Positions 7,564-10,697 of a DNA stretch of 10,697 nucleotides are shown piece by piece. Made by a program: the position numbers and the translations under genes. Source of the stretch: CALXXL01 sp964512385 (GTDB lineage Bacteria; Verrucomicrobiota; Lentisphaeria; Victivallales; Victivallaceae). How positions within the stretch are numbered: position 1 is the stretch's first letter; every line of letters begins with the position of its first letter. The notes below the pieces were generated by a model, which was given only the letters and a program-made list of their open reading frames with translations, searched no databases and had not been told where the DNA came from. The DNA is taken from positions 1 to 10,697 of the forward strand of contig CAZEHZ010000078.1 of NCBI GenBank assembly GCA_964512385.1, in the 5' to 3' direction.

Positions 7564-7924
7564 TTCAATTTTAATCGGTAACAGTTTCCCGTTGAGTCTG
7601 ATTCGCCGGAAAGTAGAGATTATTCCGGCGGATCTGGCTGATTTGCAGAAACTGGTCAAACAATGCCGGGTGGTCTCGTTTTGGGGGCATGCCAACACTA
7701 TGGCCGCCGCCGGAATGGTGCTGGGGGCGGACTTGACGCCGCCGGAACCTCGCCCGGTATTGACGCTTAATGACGAATTGTTACCGCAATTAGCCGGACA
7801 AACGTTTACCGAATGTTACATCGTCAGCCCGGAATATCGCCAAAACTTTCGCCCCGCCATTGGCGAGGAGGTAGCGGTGGAGAAAATTTCCGGCTGGCAA
7901 ATTTTAAAAATAATTTGGAGATAA
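7547..7924 (+). CDS. DUF1874 (Crn2/AcrIII-1)-like protein, putative ring nuclease
   Basis: This small protein of 125 residues starts at TTG and overlaps cmr1 by 17 bases. From memory of the SIRV1 gp29 (AcrIII-1) sequence, I align three blocks. LIGNSFPLSLI (9-19) matches the N-A-F-S-x-N-M-L start. SFWGHANT (44-51) matches S-I-G-H-D-S-T with the catalytic His at H48. R69 and D76 in RPVLTLNDELL (69-79) match the following strands. E89 aligns with the motif Glu (E88 in gp29), but T86 stands where an Arg (R85) is expected. The viral protein and its cellular relative Crn2 bind cyclic tetra-adenylate and cut it, switching off CARF effectors. Its position directly before a CARF nuclease fits that role. 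Function is inferred. It could also be a binding protein without cleavage, or a separate family sharing the fold. It has no similarity that I recognise to Csx3, Csx15, Csx16 or Csx20. Confidence 0.6.
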   Translation: MQTFIDSILIGNSFPLSLIRRKVEIIPADLADLQKLVKQCRVVSFWGHANTMAAAGMVLGADLTPPEPRPVLTLNDELLPQLAGQTFTECYIVSPEYRQNFRPAIGEEVAVEKISGWQILKIIWR

Positions 7925-7928
7925 AACG

Positions 7929-9083
7929 ATGAAAAAGTATCATGAACATATAATTTTGGTGTCTGACCAAGCCATCCCTAATGTTATTCCGATTGCCGAC
8001 CCGAATATTGCCCCAAAAAAAGTAACCTTGTGCGTTACCGATGCCATGACCGAAAAAGCGGCTTTATTGAAAAAGTTTTTTGAAACTCGCAAAATCCAAA
8101 CCGAAATCTATTCGCTTGGCGATGCTTATGACTATACTAATCTGCAGGAAAAGTTTTTCAATTTAGCCCTAAAACGGGAGACTTGCAAAGATAATGTTGC
8201 CGTAAACGTTACCGGCGGCACTAAACTTTTAGTATTGGCCGCCATGATGTCTTTTGGCGAATTTGACTGTTTCTACGTTGTGCCGGAAAAAAATCACATT
8301 ATTATGCTTAATCCCGGTACGGTCGCCGAAATTTATCCCATTGCCGAATCGTTAAAAATTGAAGATTTCTTAGGTATTTACGGCTATAATGTGGTGGAAA
8401 TTGAACGCAATATCACCATCACCACGGCACAACGTGAATTCTTTGATTTTATTATCAGCAATTACAAGACCTATAACGGCTGTATCCGGGCAATTAATGC
8501 TTTAGCCTCTAAAGCTGCTGAAAATGGTGTTTTATATGTAAAGCCATCTAAGTATTTCACCGAATTACAAGTTATCTTAGATAAATTGCAAGCCTGCGGT
8601 GCCGTTGTAAGCCACAGTGCGGAAAAAGTGTTATTCAAAGACCGTTCCGGCTTGGAATTTTGTAACGGTATCTGGTTTGAATACTTTATGTATTTACAAC
8701 TTGCCATGCTGAAAAATGAGTTGCCGTTACAGGACTTAGCCCGCAGTGTAACATTTAAAAGCAATTCCGATCCTAATGTTAAAAATGAAATGGATATTGT
8801 GTTTTTATATAAAAATTCCTTGTTTTATATTGAATGCAAGACCTCCAAACTCGGCGATCCAGACAAAGCGAAAAACATTATATACAAATTAGATTCTTTG
8901 GTAAAACAGAGCGGCTCGTTTACCATCGGCGGGTTGGCGTCTTTTTTAGATGACTTGAATTCATCCGAAAAAAAACGTGCCAATGACGACCATATCAAAT
9001 GCTTTGTCGGCGAATCGTTACGCAACATTCAACTACATTTAACCGAGTGGATCACCACCAAAAACAAAAAAACTAAGGCGTAA
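7929..9083 (+). CDS. card1: Card1/Can2-type CARF nuclease (DUF1887 family)
   Basis: The 384-residue product has a CARF sensor and a PD-(D/E)xK-type nuclease domain, the architecture of Card1 and Can2, which cut nucleic acids when cyclic tetra-adenylate binds. The CARF part (about 1-145) holds VNVTGGTKLLVLAA (92-105), the ligand-loop motif. A linker and winged-helix-like part follow (about 160-235). The nuclease part has GIWFEYFMY (247-255, E251), NEMDIVF (286-292, D289) and IECKTSKLG (301-309, E302 and K304), a complete E...D...ExK active site. Length is close to Card1. The probable ribosome binding site is TTGGAG (7915-7920), and it starts 4 bases after the preceding stop. Sampled lines are 25-40% GC against 62-65% in cas1, hinting at a different origin. 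The basic tail NKKTKA is unremarkable. Whether it prefers DNA or RNA cannot be read from the sequence. Confidence 0.9.
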   Translation: MKKYHEHIILVSDQAIPNVIPIADPNIAPKKVTLCVTDAMTEKAALLKKFFETRKIQTEIYSLGDAYDYTNLQEKFFNLALKRETCKDNVAVNVTGGTKLLVLAAMMSFGEFDCFYVVPEKNHIIMLNPGTVAEIYPIAESLKIEDFLGIYGYNVVEIERNITITTAQREFFDFIISNYKTYNGCIRAINALASKAAENGVLYVKPSKYFTELQVILDKLQACGAVVSHSAEKVLFKDRSGLEFCNGIWFEYFMYLQLAMLKNELPLQDLARSVTFKSNSDPNVKNEMDIVFLYKNSLFYIECKTSKLGDPDKAKNIIYKLDSLVKQSGSFTIGGLASFLDDLNSSEKKRANDDHIKCFVGESLRNIQLHLTEWITTKNKKTKA

Positions 9084-9088
9084 ATACC

Positions 9089-10117
9089 ATGCCGTCGCTG
9101 ATCATAACACAGGACACGATAAGCATTCGTTGTGAGCAACAGCATATCGAGGTGATAAAACGCAGTGCCGACCATCCGGCCACCGCGTTTAAAGCCCATG
9201 TGCCATGCCATGACATCGACCGGGTAATCATCGTCGGCCGGCCGGCGATAACCTTGCCTGCCTTATTGCAAATGCTTAAGCTGCAAATACCTGTCTCTTT
9301 TATCAGCGGCGGCAACCGTTGGCTTGGTTCGCTGAATAACGCCAGCATGTTAAATGTGGAACGGCGGATTATGCAATACGAATCCGCCCGTAACGACCAA
9401 CGCCGCTTGCAGGTGGCCGCCAAGATAATTTACGCCAAAATCCGCAACTCCCGCCGGGTTCTACAGCGTTTGGCCTCTATCCGCAAACAAACCGGCTTCC
9501 CGGAGCATTTGGAAGCGCAGAAATATTTACGCCGCATGGCGATAAAAGCCCTTTCCGAATCCGACTCTCTTGATGCCTTGCGTGGTTTTGAAGGCATGGC
9601 GGCGGCGGTGTATTTTAAACGGCTCAGCACGTTTTTTCCGGACAGCGTACCCTTTACCGAACGCAGTCGCCGCCCTCCCCGTGATGCCGCCAATGCGTTG
9701 CTGTCGTGGACCTACACCATAGTTCAGAGCGAAATTGATGCTCAAGTGCGGGCACATGGCTTAGAACCCGGAATCGGTTTTCTGCATACCATTTCCCACA
9801 GTATGCCGTCGCTGGTGCTGGACTTGCTCGAACCGTTGCGGGCGCCGTTATGCGATATGCTGGTTCTGCACTTGTTCAATCATCGAATTTTAAGCAATGA
9901 CGACTTTGACCTTAATCCCGATGACGGCGGAGTCTACTTAAAAGCCGAGTCCAGAAAAAAGTTCTTTTTAGCTTATGAACGTTCGATGGCACGCCTGTTT
10001 TCGCTGGAAAAAGGCGGCGACCATGTGGATTTTCGTAAAATAATTGAGCATCAGGTAATGTCGGCAATAAAGGCTTTCAGCGGAGAATGCGATTATGACT
10101 TCTTCCTCATGCCCTAA
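9089..10117 (+). CDS. cas1: CRISPR adaptation integrase Cas1
   Basis: The 342-residue product is the integrase that, as a complex with Cas2, inserts new spacers at the leader end of the array. The N-terminal beta domain covers roughly 1-85, ending around PVSFISGGNRWLGSLNN (68-84). The helical catalytic domain carries the expected residues: E168 in LRGFEGMAAAVYF (164-176), H233 in GFLHTISH (230-237), and D245 with E248 in LVLDLLEPLRAP (242-253). All are intact, so it should be active. It starts 5 bases after the card1 stop with only a weak ribosome binding site (AAGGCG, 9075-9080), so coupling to the upstream genes is likely. GC content rises sharply compared with card1. It is a stand-alone Cas1 with no reverse transcriptase or Cas4 fusion. 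Confidence 0.96.
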   Translation: MPSLIITQDTISIRCEQQHIEVIKRSADHPATAFKAHVPCHDIDRVIIVGRPAITLPALLQMLKLQIPVSFISGGNRWLGSLNNASMLNVERRIMQYESARNDQRRLQVAAKIIYAKIRNSRRVLQRLASIRKQTGFPEHLEAQKYLRRMAIKALSESDSLDALRGFEGMAAAVYFKRLSTFFPDSVPFTERSRRPPRDAANALLSWTYTIVQSEIDAQVRAHGLEPGIGFLHTISHSMPSLVLDLLEPLRAPLCDMLVLHLFNHRILSNDDFDLNPDDGGVYLKAESRKKFFLAYERSMARLFSLEKGGDHVDFRKIIEHQVMSAIKAFSGECDYDFFLMP

Positions 10118-10174
10118 ATGGAGTCCGTTAGATTTTTGCATTGGTTATCCGGCAATTGGGTACAATCCGGCGTT

Positions 10175-10181
10175 AGAGGAG
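10175..10181 (+). promoter_or_regulatory. Ribosome binding site that sets the cas2 start
   Basis: AGAGGAG lies nine bases before the ATG at 10191. It supports that start over the in-frame ATG at 10095 inside the end of cas1, whose extra 32 codons resemble no Cas2 sequence. Confidence 0.75.
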
Positions 10182-10190
10182 TACAAACAC

Positions 10191-10466
10191 ATGTTGCATT
10201 TAGTAGCATACGACATTCGCGATTCCAAGCGTTTATCCAAAGTGGCCAGAATTTGCAAAGATTATGGCTTTCGGGTAGAATACAGCGTGTTTGAATGCGA
10301 TCTTTCCAATGAAATTTTTCATGAATTCTGGACAAAACTGAACGAAGTCATTGATGACGAAGAAGACTGCTTATTAGCCTATCAAATCTGCGGTCGCTGT
10401 GTAAAAGAGATTCGTTCCAGCGGAGTCATTACCCGTCCGGAGCGTCCTCTGGCCTATATTTTCTGA
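10191..10466 (+). CDS. cas2: CRISPR adaptation protein Cas2
   Basis: The 91-residue Cas2 is a ferredoxin-fold dimer that bridges two Cas1 dimers in the spacer integration complex. The first strand LHLVAYDIRDSKR (2-14) has the conserved Asp (D8) of the family. VEYSVFECDL (29-38) is the second hallmark, and ICGRCVKEI (66-74) sits near the end. Length is typical. A 73-bp gap separates it from cas1, and this gap carries its ribosome binding site. It is the last gene in the window and its TGA overlaps the left arm of an inverted repeat. Catalysis by D8 is not needed for integration in well-studied systems. Confidence 0.95.
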   Translation: MLHLVAYDIRDSKRLSKVARICKDYGFRVEYSVFECDLSNEIFHEFWTKLNEVIDDEEDCLLAYQICGRCVKEIRSSGVITRPERPLAYIF

Positions 10467-10518
10467 TTTTCGGCATGAGTAAAAAATCGCTAAAAGCCCC
10501 CGTCTCATGCCAAAAATC
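10465..10518. repeat. Inverted repeat at the end of cas2
   Basis: GATTTTCGGCATGAG (10465-10479) pairs with CTCATGCCAAAAATC (10504-10518): 14 of 15 positions, with an uninterrupted 8-bp core (GGCATGAG/CTCATGCC) and a 24-base loop. The left arm begins inside the cas2 stop codon. No T-run follows on either strand, so it is not a standard intrinsic terminator. It may stabilise the operon's mRNA end, mark the leader boundary or bind a protein. Confidence 0.6.
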
Positions 10519-10622
10519 ATAACTGCATTATTCATAAAATATTATGCGGTTTTCCGCCTTACATTTCGTCCATCATCCCGACTCATCAAGCATCTTTTTT
10601 TCAACTTCATGCCAATATCGAC

Positions 10623-10649
10623 TTGCAATTTCCTCTTAATCAATATATT
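10623..10649 (+). promoter_or_regulatory. Possible array promoter in the leader
   Basis: TTGCAA (10623-10628) resembles a -35 box and TATATT (10644-10649) is one base off the -10 consensus. The spacing is only 15 bases, shorter than ideal, and the -10 overlaps the IHF-like site. It points into the presumed array. Confidence 0.25.
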
Positions 10650-10650
10650 G
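10638..10650 (+). promoter_or_regulatory. IHF-type binding site next to the first repeat
   Basis: AATCAATATATTG fits the IHF consensus WATCAANNNNTTR at every fixed position. It ends about 8-11 bases before the presumed repeat, close to where IHF bends the leader for Cas1-Cas2 in type I-E systems. Use by this system is inferred, and the host may not encode IHF. Confidence 0.5.
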
Positions 10651-10657
10651 TATACCA

Positions 10658-10697
10658 GTACTCCAAAAAACCAAACAAGCCGAAAGGCGATTGTGAC
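10658..10697 (+). CRISPR. Probable first CRISPR repeat at the window edge (single copy)
   Basis: The final bases contain GCC-GAAA-GGC (10679-10688), a short stem with a GAAA loop, followed by GATTGTGAC at the last base. This is the layout of a CRISPR repeat 3' part. The last eight bases, ATTGTGAC, match 6 of 8 positions of the ATTGAAAC tag common in type III crRNAs. The left boundary is a guess: GT at 10658 would give 40 bases, while a 36-37-base repeat would begin near 10661. With one copy visible, the repeat cannot be confirmed by repetition, and no spacer is present. Confidence 0.5.

Larger units (their letters stand above)
10467..10657 (+). other. Putative CRISPR leader
   Basis: This AT-rich, non-coding stretch of about 190 bases lies between cas2 and the presumed first repeat. 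I find no credible reading frame. It holds the inverted repeat at its start, two copies of TCATGCCAA (10505-10513 and 10607-10615), a seven-T run (10595-10601), a small GCGG-TTTT-CCGC hairpin (10546-10557), and an IHF-type site close to the repeat. Position and composition fit a leader directing both array transcription and spacer insertion. The call depends on the repeat being real. Confidence 0.6.

Noticed and set aside
10095..10190. Longer Cas2 starting inside cas1
   Set aside because: Cas2 proteins begin at the first beta strand (LHLVAYD here), and a good ribosome binding site precedes the ATG at 10191.
10595..10601. Seven-T run in the leader as a terminator
   Set aside because: No stem-loop precedes it within 30 bases.

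Overview
This window is almost entirely one type III-B (Cmr) CRISPR-Cas locus, with every gene on the + strand. The order is a CARF-domain sensor of the Cas_NE0113 family, cmr2 (cas10), cmr3, cmr4, cmr5, cmr6, cmr1, a small protein that I align from memory to DUF1874 (Crn2/AcrIII-1) ring nucleases, a Card1/Can2-type CARF nuclease, cas1 and cas2. About 230 non-coding bases follow, which read as a CRISPR leader. The last bases look like the first CRISPR repeat, cut off by the window edge.

Organism: a bacterium with clear Shine-Dalgarno sites, a TTG start and overlapping operon genes. Composition is mixed: sampled cas1 lines are 62-65% GC and sampled card1 lines 25-40%. The lineage cannot be fixed from this sequence. 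The NE0113 family (named after a Nitrosomonas protein) and a perfect IHF consensus in the leader lean towards Proteobacteria, but only weakly.

Layout: 5-1054 is the first CARF protein, followed by a 56-bp gap. 1111-7563 holds the six Cmr subunits, packed with gaps of 0-21 bp or small overlaps. 7547-9083 is a signalling block of a putative ring nuclease and a CARF nuclease. 9089-10466 is the adaptation pair cas1-cas2. 10467-10697 is the leader and presumed array start. No cas6, reverse transcriptase, transposase, tRNA or rRNA is visible.

How the parts work together (family knowledge plus inference): Cmr1 and Cmr3-Cmr6 assemble on a crRNA with Cmr2/Cas10, and Cmr4 cuts target RNA. The Cmr2 Palm domain keeps GGDD and should make cyclic oligoadenylate when target RNA is bound. 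The two CARF proteins are the candidate receivers, with the Card1 homologue being a nuclease. The DUF1874-like protein is the candidate off-switch that would degrade the messenger. Cas1-Cas2 would insert spacers next to the leader, and the IHF-like site lies where a DNA-bending factor would help. crRNA processing must come from a Cas6 encoded elsewhere. The least ordinary item is the DUF1874-like protein: it keeps the motif Asn, His, Arg and Glu that I recall for the viral anti-CRISPR but has Thr where a second Arg is expected.
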